In this document: piece by piece, positions 28,338 to 37,198 of the stretch
Layout: the number at the start of each line of letters is the position of its first letter
How positions within the stretch are numbered: position 1 is the stretch's first letter
Source of the DNA: Bacillota bacterium
GTDB lineage: Bacteria; Bacillota; Clostridia; Saccharofermentanales; UBA5734
Assembly (NCBI GenBank): GCA_029548445.1
Contig: JAKPNJ010000087.1
Location: 1-42,881 of the forward strand
DNA length: 42,881 bases
Direction of reading: 5' to 3'
The notes under the pieces: model-generated
What the model saw: the letters and a program-made list of their open reading frames with translations, nothing else
Database searches by the model: none
Told to the model about the DNA's origin: nothing
Translations under genes and position numbers: made by a program

Positions 28338-31300
28338 GGGTCGCTCCTTCGAAGGATCGTTCGATCGAATTTCATGCGGCCCAGCCAGGCTGAAACGGAT
28401 TGCCGGCTGGCCGGGCGGAACCGGATTCCGATCCCGTCGCATCCTGCAAGCGGAGTCGGGAGAATCACTTCCGTCACCGGTGTTGGTTGGGGCGCAGGAT
28501 CCGTATCGGTCACAACGGATTGCAAATTGGCTGCATAGGAAACCGCCCGGACAGTCGAGGACCCGATACGCTCCGCTGTCCGGCCGTTCGGATCGAGTCG
28601 AAGTACCTCGACGATCCCGTCGGCCATGGCATGGAGCTCCATGAGGATCCGGTCTGCGACCAGGCCGGGGGCAAGCCCCCGGATCACGACAATCCGCTCG
28701 TTTTCAAGGGAGAGCCCTGGTGTCCCGTACCAGGAACCGACCTCCCAGGTCGTATGGACAGGCACCTCCACGGTGGAAGAGGACCGACCGGCCAGGGTTC
28801 GGGCCTGCAGGGCGATCCGATGGGGGCCGCAGGAAGGGACACGAACCAGGATCGTCCAGGGGATTCCGCCAAATACGACCTGTTCCCTGGACCACAGGCA
28901 GGTTCCGTCGTCATCGGACACCCGTGCTTCGAGGATGGCGGTCCGGTCGATGGTGCCGGAAATGGGAAGATCTCCGGCAGGCACTGTCTTTCCGAAGGAA
29001 GGTGGGTCCACATGGAGCACGGGAAATGCCTCACAGGGATCGGGACCATCGTTGGATGCGGCTTTTTCCGGAACCTCGAACACCATGGACCGCCTGGCCA
29101 GGGCCGGGCCGTCCGGTGTCTCCCGAATGCGGACGTCGATCCGATGCCGGCCTGGACGGCAATCCTTCGGGATGACCAGAGGGCATGGGATCGGCCCGAT
29201 CCGTTCGTCGTCCCCGTCGAAAGAGATCCAGGCGCTGGACCCGGACGGTGCGTCCTGGACCGAGATGGTCAGGACCGAACCTGGCAGCAGGAAGGTTGGC
29301 CGATCCATCCTCTCCGGCAGGTCAATGCGGGGGGCGGCCCATTCGCCGCGAATGGCGCACCGGACCATCCGGAAGAACAGCAGGTCGCTCAAGCCTGTAT
29401 CCTGGTCCACAGGATAGGCCGCATCCAGCAGGAGGACGCCGTTCCCGATCCGGATCAGGCCGATCAGGGTTCGAAGGTGGGTGTGTCGGGCCATCCAGGC
29501 TCCGAAGGAGGCGGTGGGGAAGCGGCTGGTGAAGGGCGAGAAGCCCGTTGGATCGGTTGGTACTTCCCATCCGGTGGTGCCGATGGTGCCGCCGGAGGGT
29601 AACGCCTCTGTGCCGACCAGGTAGTCCAGGTAGCCCCAACCATTTCCCTTCCAGCCGTCGGACTGGGGACAATCCCACGCATCCGGCGCCTGCTCGAGGA
29701 GGCCGAGGCGGGCCAGTTCGTTCCCCCAGGCCGGATTGAACCGCACAAGCAGGGTACTTCCGTCTTCCCGGACCCGGCGGATCGCGTCTTCCAGGATCTC
29801 CGGGGATGGCAGGTCCCCCATGAGGATCATATCCAGGCGCGCCAGGCCTGTCCGGAAGTCCGGCAGGTCGAGTCCCGCTTCGGACAGGGCGGCACGGGCG
29901 GCCTCCCACCCCGTTACGGCACCGGCCGCTCCGGCCAGGTCCGGCCGATAGGAAGCGCGGTTCCGGAGCAGCACCTGTTCGCCGCCCTCGGCCAGGATTT
30001 GACCCTCGCGATCTTCCAGCCTGGCTTCCAGGGTGGCGTGCCCTGCCTTCATCCAGTCGGGCATCGTCACGTCGAAGCGGTCCGCAATCTTCTGGCTGTA
30101 AACGGAACCGCCGACAACCGCCACATCCAGCGCATTTTCCAGGTTTCGGCAGCGCCCGTCTCCATCCCGGAGCCGGAATCGCAATCGATAGGCCCCGGCC
30201 GGAATGGCGCCCTCATGCAGGAGGTCGATCCGGAACGCGGCCGTCTGCCCCGCCCGAACCTCCCGAACGCCGTCCCTCCGGCGGATGGCAACCTGGACCG
30301 GGCGGTTCCAGTACGCCATGTCTCCAGCCGGCCCCTTCAGGTTGCGGGCTTCATCACACAGGGCCGAATCCCATTCATCGGGGCACATGGGCCCGTTGCT
30401 CCACCCGTTGATCGCATACCCGTCCGAGTGGTCGGACAACTGGATCTGTTGTCCCAGTCGCCCGTCCATGTACATGAGACCCCGGGCGGCCTGCCTCGAC
30501 AGGTCTTCCGGGACCGCAGCCATCCGGCTGCCGAAACAATCGGGCCGCATCCGCCGGTGGTAATCCGACAGGAGATTGCAGAGGGGCTGGTAGATCCGGT
30601 TGTCGTATCCCAGGCGGTCCGGCAGGTTGCGCTGCTGATCATGTCCCGTCGCTACCCAATTGGACGGGCCGGTATAACAGCCGGATTCGCCCCAATACCT
30701 TAGGCGGCTCCAGTCCTCGACCATGTGGCTTGTAAACACCTTGTGGTCGTCGAACCGGGCGGTATTTTCAACTTCATGGTGATCGAAAAAGTCATGGCGA
30801 ATCTCATTTTCATATGGACGGAGATGGGCAATGTCCTTCCCGTCGTGGGAGTGGGAGGAATTGATGACCAGGCGGGTGCCGTCCTCCCGATGGATGTCAC
30901 GAAGGGCCTCCTCGCGATGGGGATTCCAGGCATTGTCCTCGTTGGCCAGGCTATACCACAGAAGACTCGGGTGGTTGCGGTCCCGTCGAACCATCCGCCG
31001 GATCTTCTCGCGCATGAACGCCAGGCCGAGAGCGGTTGTCGACAGGTCCTCTCCCTGCTGGAAGTGGAAGGCCCCAGGTTCTTCATACAGGTACAGGCCC
31101 AGGGCATCGGCACATTCCAGCACCCGCGGTTCGCCCAATCGTCGATGGAAGTTGATGCCGTTGTGACCGGCGGCTCGTGCCGCCAGCACGCTTTTCAGCG
31201 CCTGTTCGGGCGTTGCGTAGTTGCCGCCGTCGGAATAGTAACCCCAGTCGATGGCGGATCGATGCCGAATCCGGACACCGTTGAGAAACAGGTTCGGCCG

Positions 31301-32308
31301 CCCAGCCTCCGGGCGAACCTCGACGGTCCGGAACCCAAACCGGGCGATAAATCGATCAAGGATATTGTCCGGACTGTTCGTCCGTTCCGGGGTATCGCCG
31401 AGGATCTCCAGAACCGCCCGGTACAGCACTGGCTGTTCCAGGGACCAGAGCCGGGCAGCCGGAACCGAGATGGAATGGGCCAGGGTCACCCCCCCGGATC
31501 GTTCGCCTCTTTCCCAGGCTTGTTCCGGGACTCCTTCCGTCCAGGTCTCCCGATAGATGTCCGCCCCACCGTCAACGGAGGAGACAACCAGATGGAAACG
31601 AAGGTTGTCCGTATCGGGACGGATGCCTTCCACCCGGACGACCAGGGTCAGGTTCCTTCCACCCGCCGGGAGTTCGTTGCGAATGAAAAGGTCCTCGATA
31701 TGCAGCGGGTTCATGACCTCCAGGGTTACATCGCCGCAGAGCCCGGTATAGTCGTGGCTGTTGGGAAGGACCTGGTCGTCCCATCGGACGAACCAGTAAT
31801 CTTCCCATCCCCGATTGCCGCCCACATTGGTGATCCGGACTGCGATCCGGTTCTCTGCCCCATACTTGAGAGCCCCCGACACATCGATGGAGAAGGGTGT
31901 TTCAGCAATCACGTCGTATCCGACCAGTCTCTCGTTGACGAAGACTTCTGTCCTGAGCCTGGCCTTTTCGAAACAGATCCGAACCAGGCGGCCAGCCCAT
32001 TCGGAAGGAATCTCCACATCTCTCCAAAACCAGCAGACACCCCGAAATGTTCCGTTGTTCCGGCCGTCGCCCAGATACTCCTCCACATTGGCCGGAACCG
32101 AAACAGCCAACCCTCGGTTTGCATCGAGTCCCGACCAACCGCAGGAAGGCGGATGGACCGGCAGTTCGTCAATTCGGAAGGTTCCCGGAAGATGCAACCG
32201 GTCGCGCTCATACTCCGCCGCCGAATCGACCCACAGGCGCCATCCCCGGCCGGATAGGGATCGGGAATCATGCGGCATGTCGACGGACATTCTCGTATCC
32301 AGTTTCAT
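28334..32308 (-). CDS. Large glycoside hydrolase family 2-like protein (beta-galactosidase/glucuronidase superfamily)
   Basis: GH2 sugar-binding start GRGWRLWVDS..., WFWRDVEIPSEWAGRLVRICFEKARLRTEVFVNERLVG; catalytic-like LLWYSLANEDNAW and LRYWGESGCY; about 1324 aa with a long C-terminal region. Confidence 0.85.
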   Translation of the reverse strand: MKLDTRMSVDMPHDSRSLSGRGWRLWVDSAAEYERDRLHLPGTFRIDELPVHPPSCGWSGLDANRGLAVSVPANVEEYLGDGRNNGTFRGVCWFWRDVEIPSEWAGRLVRICFEKARLRTEVFVNERLVGYDVIAETPFSIDVSGALKYGAENRIAVRITNVGGNRGWEDYWFVRWDDQVLPNSHDYTGLCGDVTLEVMNPLHIEDLFIRNELPAGGRNLTLVVRVEGIRPDTDNLRFHLVVSSVDGGADIYRETWTEGVPEQAWERGERSGGVTLAHSISVPAARLWSLEQPVLYRAVLEILGDTPERTNSPDNILDRFIARFGFRTVEVRPEAGRPNLFLNGVRIRHRSAIDWGYYSDGGNYATPEQALKSVLAARAAGHNGINFHRRLGEPRVLECADALGLYLYEEPGAFHFQQGEDLSTTALGLAFMREKIRRMVRRDRNHPSLLWYSLANEDNAWNPHREEALRDIHREDGTRLVINSSHSHDGKDIAHLRPYENEIRHDFFDHHEVENTARFDDHKVFTSHMVEDWSRLRYWGESGCYTGPSNWVATGHDQQRNLPDRLGYDNRIYQPLCNLLSDYHRRMRPDCFGSRMAAVPEDLSRQAARGLMYMDGRLGQQIQLSDHSDGYAINGWSNGPMCPDEWDSALCDEARNLKGPAGDMAYWNRPVQVAIRRRDGVREVRAGQTAAFRIDLLHEGAIPAGAYRLRFRLRDGDGRCRNLENALDVAVVGGSVYSQKIADRFDVTMPDWMKAGHATLEARLEDREGQILAEGGEQVLLRNRASYRPDLAGAAGAVTGWEAARAALSEAGLDLPDFRTGLARLDMILMGDLPSPEILEDAIRRVREDGSTLLVRFNPAWGNELARLGLLEQAPDAWDCPQSDGWKGNGWGYLDYLVGTEALPSGGTIGTTGWEVPTDPTGFSPFTSRFPTASFGAWMARHTHLRTLIGLIRIGNGVLLLDAAYPVDQDTGLSDLLFFRMVRCAIRGEWAAPRIDLPERMDRPTFLLPGSVLTISVQDAPSGSSAWISFDGDDERIGPIPCPLVIPKDCRPGRHRIDVRIRETPDGPALARRSMVFEVPEKAASNDGPDPCEAFPVLHVDPPSFGKTVPAGDLPISGTIDRTAILEARVSDDDGTCLWSREQVVFGGIPWTILVRVPSCGPHRIALQARTLAGRSSSTVEVPVHTTWEVGSWYGTPGLSLENERIVVIRGLAPGLVADRILMELHAMADGIVEVLRLDPNGRTAERIGSSTVRAVSYAANLQSVVTDTDPAPQPTPVTEVILPTPLAGCDGIGIRFRPASRQSVSAWLGRMKFDRTILRRSDP

Positions 32309-32358
32309 TCCGAGAGCCTCCGGGGAAGACGCTGATCGTGAAGAGCAGGCACACATGG

Positions 32359-32388
32359 ATCATAGCGCATTTGATTCTGGTTCGTCAA
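32359..32388 (-). promoter_or_regulatory. Promoter for the GH2/UroD/permease minus-strand operon
   Basis: Minus strand TTGACG-18 bp-TATGAT. Confidence 0.5.
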
Positions 32389-32614
32389 CATAGTTTTCTA
32401 ATAAACTTTTCTTATTCGCGCAACATCCTATTCATCCCTCTGGTTCAGACATTCATATATGAATTCTGCTTTATTGCACGATCGGCAAACGGCTGTCGAT
32501 TCGCATTATGCAGATGTTTTCCCCGGTGATCGTGAAGAACGCAAGCCTTTTACGCCATGGAAGGGTGATGCCGTTTGGAGATTTCTAGTTTGTCCATTCA
32601 GTTTGTCAACTCTA

Positions 32615-32642
32615 TTGCGTATATGGAGGACTATGATATAAT
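32615..32642 (+). promoter_or_regulatory. Promoter of the ROK regulator gene
   Basis: TTGCGT-16 bp-TATAAT, with AGTTTGTCMA repeats immediately upstream. Confidence 0.45.
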
Positions 32643-32682
32643 CCAACCATGCAGGGAGGCTTCCCTGCCATGGAGGCGAATC

Positions 32683-33912
32683 ATGAGGGGGATTTCGGAA
32701 CATACGCCCAGTACCGTGAGAGTCAACAACCGGCGCCTGCTGCTCAACCATTTCGTCGAGTCCGAGTCCCTGATCGTATCCCAGATCCAGCAGGACATTT
32801 CCCTGAGCAAGACGACCCTGATGAAGATCGTCGACTACCTACTCGAGCGTGGCCTGATTCTGGAGAGCGGAAAAGTCAGCTCAACCGAGGTCGGCGGACG
32901 CAAACCCCTGAGTTACCGATTCAATGCCGATTACGGATACTGCATCGCCTTCCATATCTTTCCGGATGAATTGTACTCGGTTATCACGGACCTGCGGATC
33001 TCGATCCGAGCCGCCCACTCCGAACCACTCCACCCCGACATCTCTTTCGAAGACACCGTCCGGCTCATGATCCGGTCCGTATCGATCCTGCAGACCGTCA
33101 TCGGAACCACCGTGGATCGGATCATCGGCATCGCGGTCGGTTCCCACGGCCTGACAAACTACGAGGAAGGCACAACGCGAATATCTCCCCACTTCAAAAA
33201 CTGGCCGAAGGAAGCCAGGATCCGGGACTCCCTGGCCCAGGCTTTTCCCCAGATCCCCCATATCGTAGTCGATAACCAAATCCGGTTCCAGGCCCTGGCG
33301 GAGCAGACAAGGGGGATTGCCAGGGGACTGCGGAACCTGGTCGTCATCGAGGCAGGGATTGGCCTGGTGGCGGGCATCATCGTCAAGGACGAAATCAAGC
33401 GCGGGTCCCATTCCATTGCCGGTGAAATCGGCCATATGGTGCTGGCTCCCATGTCTGAAGAGATTTGTGCCTGTGGTGCCAAGGGATGCTTCGAGTCCAT
33501 GGTATCAGTGGAACGTGTGCTGCGAATCGCGACAACCTGGCGATCCCGTCACCCGGAATCCATCCTGTTCGCCGGCGACGAGACGCCTGACATGCCGGGC
33601 CTCTTTCGGGCAGTGGAGATGGGAGACCGGCTGGCCAGGCTTCTTCTGGATGAGGTGGCCCGCTGGTTTGCCATCGGGATATCCAATACCGTCCTGATGT
33701 ATGACCCGGACCTGGTCGTTCTCCAGGGTGTGTATGCCCAGGGCGGACCCGCTCTTGTGGACGCCATCGTGAAACATTGCTACGAGTTGTCGCCGGTCCT
33801 GGAATCGATCGGGGTCAATCTCGCCTTGTCCACTCTCGGCAAAGACCGCGGTGTCATCGGTGGCGCGTCCATGGTCATCTCCCGATTCATGAACGCCCTT
33901 TCCATGGACTGA
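32683..33912 (+). CDS. ROK family transcriptional regulator (NagC/XylR type)
   Basis: N-terminal wHTH (SQIQQDISLSKTTLMKIVDYLLERGLI), ROK zinc motif CACGAKGCFESM; start after RBS ggagg. Confidence 0.92.
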   Translation: MRGISEHTPSTVRVNNRRLLLNHFVESESLIVSQIQQDISLSKTTLMKIVDYLLERGLILESGKVSSTEVGGRKPLSYRFNADYGYCIAFHIFPDELYSVITDLRISIRAAHSEPLHPDISFEDTVRLMIRSVSILQTVIGTTVDRIIGIAVGSHGLTNYEEGTTRISPHFKNWPKEARIRDSLAQAFPQIPHIVVDNQIRFQALAEQTRGIARGLRNLVVIEAGIGLVAGIIVKDEIKRGSHSIAGEIGHMVLAPMSEEICACGAKGCFESMVSVERVLRIATTWRSRHPESILFAGDETPDMPGLFRAVEMGDRLARLLLDEVARWFAIGISNTVLMYDPDLVVLQGVYAQGGPALVDAIVKHCYELSPVLESIGVNLALSTLGKDRGVIGGASMVISRFMNALSMD

Positions 33913-34047
33913 CAAGATTCCGTCTTGCCGGTCATGGGGGATCCGGATGATAATGGCAACGGACGGACCCCATCGAACGGGGCGCCGCCGGGTGCCGGCC
34001 TGTGTCGCCGGATGCCGGCATGTGACGCCGCAGACAGGAGGACCCCC

Positions 34048-35166
34048 ATGTGGATCGATTCCCGTGGCACGCTCGTGGATACGCCGACCCTGCGGGCCGG
34101 TTGTATCGGCTGCGGATCCCATGCGTTCCGCAACATCTATCCGGCCCTGCAGTTCGCCCCGGTGGAACTGGCGGCGGTCTGCGACCTTTCCCTGGACAAG
34201 GCCCGGGCCTTTGCCTCGACATTCGGGGTCCCCACGGCGTACGCGGATTACCGCGACATGCTGGAAAAGGAGTCCCTGGACGCCGTGTTCGTGGTGGTGG
34301 GGTATGACCGGAACGGCCGGCCCCAATATCCCGCCATCGCCGCCGATTGCCTGGAGGCCGGCTGCCACGCCTGGATCGAGAAGCCCCCGGCGGCCACGGT
34401 GGCGGAACTGGAAGCCCTGGAGGCCGTCGCCCGGAAAACGGGCCGGCAGGTCGCCGTCGGCTTCAAGAAAATGTTCGCCCCGGCCAACGAGAAGGCCCGG
34501 GACCTGATGGACGACCCGTCATTCGGCGCCGTGACCCTGGCCAATTTCCAGTATCCCCAATCCATCCCGACGACGGAGGAATTCCGTCGGTATATCGGGG
34601 AGAAGTCGTTCGACTGGGAGGTCCTGGCCTTCCTGGACCACCTGTGCCACCCGGTGTCCCTGCTCGTGTTCCTGATGGGCCCGCCGGATGCCGTTTGTTA
34701 CGAGCGGAGCGCCAGCGGCGCCGGTGCTGCCCTCTTCCGTTTCGAGTCGGGAGCGGTGGCGACCCTCTCCCTGAACCGGGGCGCCGCCCTCAACGGGGGC
34801 ATGGAGCGAACCTTGCTCCTGTCGGACCAGGGACGGCAGATCCTGGTCGAGAACAACATTCGGGTCTCGTATCTCCAGGGGCCGGCCGGATTGGAGTACG
34901 GCCGCTCCCCGGATTTCTACGAGGGGGCTCCCGGCCAGGCCTCCGCGTTCTGGGAACCGGAGTTCTCCCTGGGGCAGCTCTACAACAAGGGGCTCTTCCT
35001 GCTGGGCTACTGCGGGGAGATCCGGGAATTCGCCGCTGCGGTACTGGAGAACCGGCCGCTCCGGAAAGGGCACCTGGCCCATGCCCGACAGGTGACACAA
35101 GTGTTCGAAGCCTTCTCGGAGGGCCCGGGCCGGTTTGTCCGGATCCCGCGGCAGGACAGGACCTGA
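34048..35166 (+). CDS. Gfo/Idh/MocA family oxidoreductase
   Basis: LRAGCIGCGSHAFRNIYPAL Rossmann motif, WIEKPPAATVAELEAL (EKP motif); RBS ggagg before ATG 34048. Confidence 0.92.
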   Translation: MWIDSRGTLVDTPTLRAGCIGCGSHAFRNIYPALQFAPVELAAVCDLSLDKARAFASTFGVPTAYADYRDMLEKESLDAVFVVVGYDRNGRPQYPAIAADCLEAGCHAWIEKPPAATVAELEALEAVARKTGRQVAVGFKKMFAPANEKARDLMDDPSFGAVTLANFQYPQSIPTTEEFRRYIGEKSFDWEVLAFLDHLCHPVSLLVFLMGPPDAVCYERSASGAGAALFRFESGAVATLSLNRGAALNGGMERTLLLSDQGRQILVENNIRVSYLQGPAGLEYGRSPDFYEGAPGQASAFWEPEFSLGQLYNKGLFLLGYCGEIREFAAAVLENRPLRKGHLAHARQVTQVFEAFSEGPGRFVRIPRQDRT

Positions 35167-35219
35167 CCGGTCCGGATGCTGATGAATCAGAACCAGTGAA
35201 TCGGGAGGAGCCGTGACCC

Positions 35220-35744
35220 ATGCATCTGGAAGCCGAAACCACCATGACCCAAGCCCTTCTGCGACGCTTCATGACCTACCAGTTCCTTCGGAGGCGGGGA
35301 TCCTGGCAGGTGAACCTTTTCCTGATGCCATCCCTGCTGCTCTTGCTTCTGGCGGTTGCAGCCTTCACGCAGTCCTGGGATGGCGTATCCATCCCCCTGG
35401 TCGTGATGCTGGCCCTGATGTCGGTGTTCGTTCCGCTTTTCCCCTCCCTGGTCGCCAGGATGAGCTTTCGCCGGGCGCCCGCCGATCTCCTGACCCAGCA
35501 CTTTACCTTCGACGACGAGACCTTCGATGTGGAGAACAACCGCAGCGACCGGATCCAGGGGACGACCCACGCCCGCTATGACGGCCTGGTGTCGGCGGTG
35601 GAGACCCGGGAGGATTTCTTCCTGTATATCCAGAAGCACCAGGCCTTCCTGGTGGCCAAGGCGGATTTTCGGGTCGGCGATCCTGCTGACCTGTCGAAGG
35701 CGCTGGCGGATGCGCTGGGGGCGAAGTTCAGGAAGGTTCCATAG
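35220..35744 (+). CDS. YcxB-like membrane protein
   Basis: Two TM segments then TFDDETFDVENNRSDRIQGTTHARYDGLVSAVETREDFFLYIQKHQAFLVAKADF, a YcxB-like C-terminal pattern. Confidence 0.7.
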   Translation: MHLEAETTMTQALLRRFMTYQFLRRRGSWQVNLFLMPSLLLLLLAVAAFTQSWDGVSIPLVVMLALMSVFVPLFPSLVARMSFRRAPADLLTQHFTFDDETFDVENNRSDRIQGTTHARYDGLVSAVETREDFFLYIQKHQAFLVAKADFRVGDPADLSKALADALGAKFRKVP

Positions 35745-35764
35745 AGCGAGCCCACAGGCGGCTG

Positions 35765-37198
35765 CTACAGGAAACGAAGACCGGAGACGAACGGCCCGAC
35801 ATGAAAGCGGGCCCGGTCGGAGGCCGACAGGGGGGTCCCATCGGCGTGGAAAGCCCGGATCGTCATGTTTTCCACCTGGTGGTCCTTGTCATACCCGACA
35901 AAATGACCCCGGGCGTCCGCCGGCACCTGGATCCGGTCAAACCGAATGTCCCGGATGTGGCCGGGTTCCGGGTCCTTCGACCAGAAGTCCTTGACGATCA
36001 TGGCCACCATGACATACTGGTCCTCTTCCTCGATCCGGATATCTTCGAATGCGATGTCCGATACCGTGGCGCTGTCGCAGACCACGAGGCACAGGGAACC
36101 CAGTTCCGTGGTCCAGGTGGCCATGCTGTGCAGGACGTCGCAATCCCGGAAGACGACCTGCCGGATATCGGACCGGGTCTCGCAGCAAACGCCGAAGCAG
36201 CGGACCTTGTCGTTCCATACGATGCAGCGTTCGACCACAACCTCTCCGGCGCCCCCAAGCGGAGGCGGCTGCATGGACTTCAGGCAAATGGCGTCGTCTC
36301 CGGTCCGGATCAGGCAATCCGACACCCGAACGCCGATCGTGTCGACCAGGTCGATCCCGTCGCTGTTCTCCCGGTGACCGAAGATCTTCACATTCCGGAT
36401 CTCGGCCTCACGGCACCCAAACAGGGCGAGGCTCCATTCGGGGGAACCGACAATCGTGATGTCCCCGATCCGGATGTCCCGGCAGTTCCGAAACTGGATG
36501 GGACTCCTTGCGTGCCATCCCAGGGTCGACAGGTCCAGGAGGCCCCGACCCCGGATCGAGACGCCCGCCAGGTTCCGGCCGACGACGAAATCCCGGTAGC
36601 AGGCTTGTCCGGCCCAGTCCTTCAGGACCACCGGGGCTTCGCCTTCCGGGATGTGGGACCGGAGCACCGCGCCCCGTTCGAGGTAGAGCGTCATGCCGTC
36701 GGCCAGGTCGATCCAGGGGACGGAATGGACACCGGGCCCGAACCATAGGACGGACGGGTCGGCCGGGTCGGGCCGGTCGGTCTCGACTGGGTCCAGGCTC
36801 AGGAAGAGGGGACGCTCGCTTCCCTCCCCCGCCTCGACCACCCGGTGGCCCGGCGAATCCAGCGAAAAGACCAGGTCCCCATCCATCCGGGCTGCCGTTG
36901 TGCCCCTGTGCGCGGGCAGGATCCGGGGTTCTCTCCCGGGGCCCGCAGCCCAGGTCGGCCGAAGGCGGATCCGGACCGGTCCGTCCCGGCGATCGGGCCA
37001 GTCGGCCGAGGCGAAGGACAAGGGTCCCCCGTGGGTGATGGCAATGGCGTACACCGGAATTTCCCGGTCCTCGATCCAGGCCCGCCAGTCGGGTGACAGG
37101 ACGACTCCCTCCGGGTCGGCGGCATGGGGTTCGTCCCCCTGCCGGCGGAGACGCCCGGGGTCCAGCGGGGGCCGGATCGAGGCGGGAATCGGGTTCAT
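35765..37198 (-). CDS. Glycoside hydrolase family 28-like (polygalacturonase superfamily) protein
   Basis: Right-handed beta-helix repeats and catalytic-type motifs RENSDGIDLVD and GDDAICLKSM. Start MNPIPASIRP, ATGA overlap with the upstream gene. Confidence 0.85.
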   Translation of the reverse strand: MNPIPASIRPPLDPGRLRRQGDEPHAADPEGVVLSPDWRAWIEDREIPVYAIAITHGGPLSFASADWPDRRDGPVRIRLRPTWAAGPGREPRILPAHRGTTAARMDGDLVFSLDSPGHRVVEAGEGSERPLFLSLDPVETDRPDPADPSVLWFGPGVHSVPWIDLADGMTLYLERGAVLRSHIPEGEAPVVLKDWAGQACYRDFVVGRNLAGVSIRGRGLLDLSTLGWHARSPIQFRNCRDIRIGDITIVGSPEWSLALFGCREAEIRNVKIFGHRENSDGIDLVDTIGVRVSDCLIRTGDDAICLKSMQPPPLGGAGEVVVERCIVWNDKVRCFGVCCETRSDIRQVVFRDCDVLHSMATWTTELGSLCLVVCDSATVSDIAFEDIRIEEEDQYVMVAMIVKDFWSKDPEPGHIRDIRFDRIQVPADARGHFVGYDKDHQVENMTIRAFHADGTPLSASDRARFHVGPFVSGLRFL

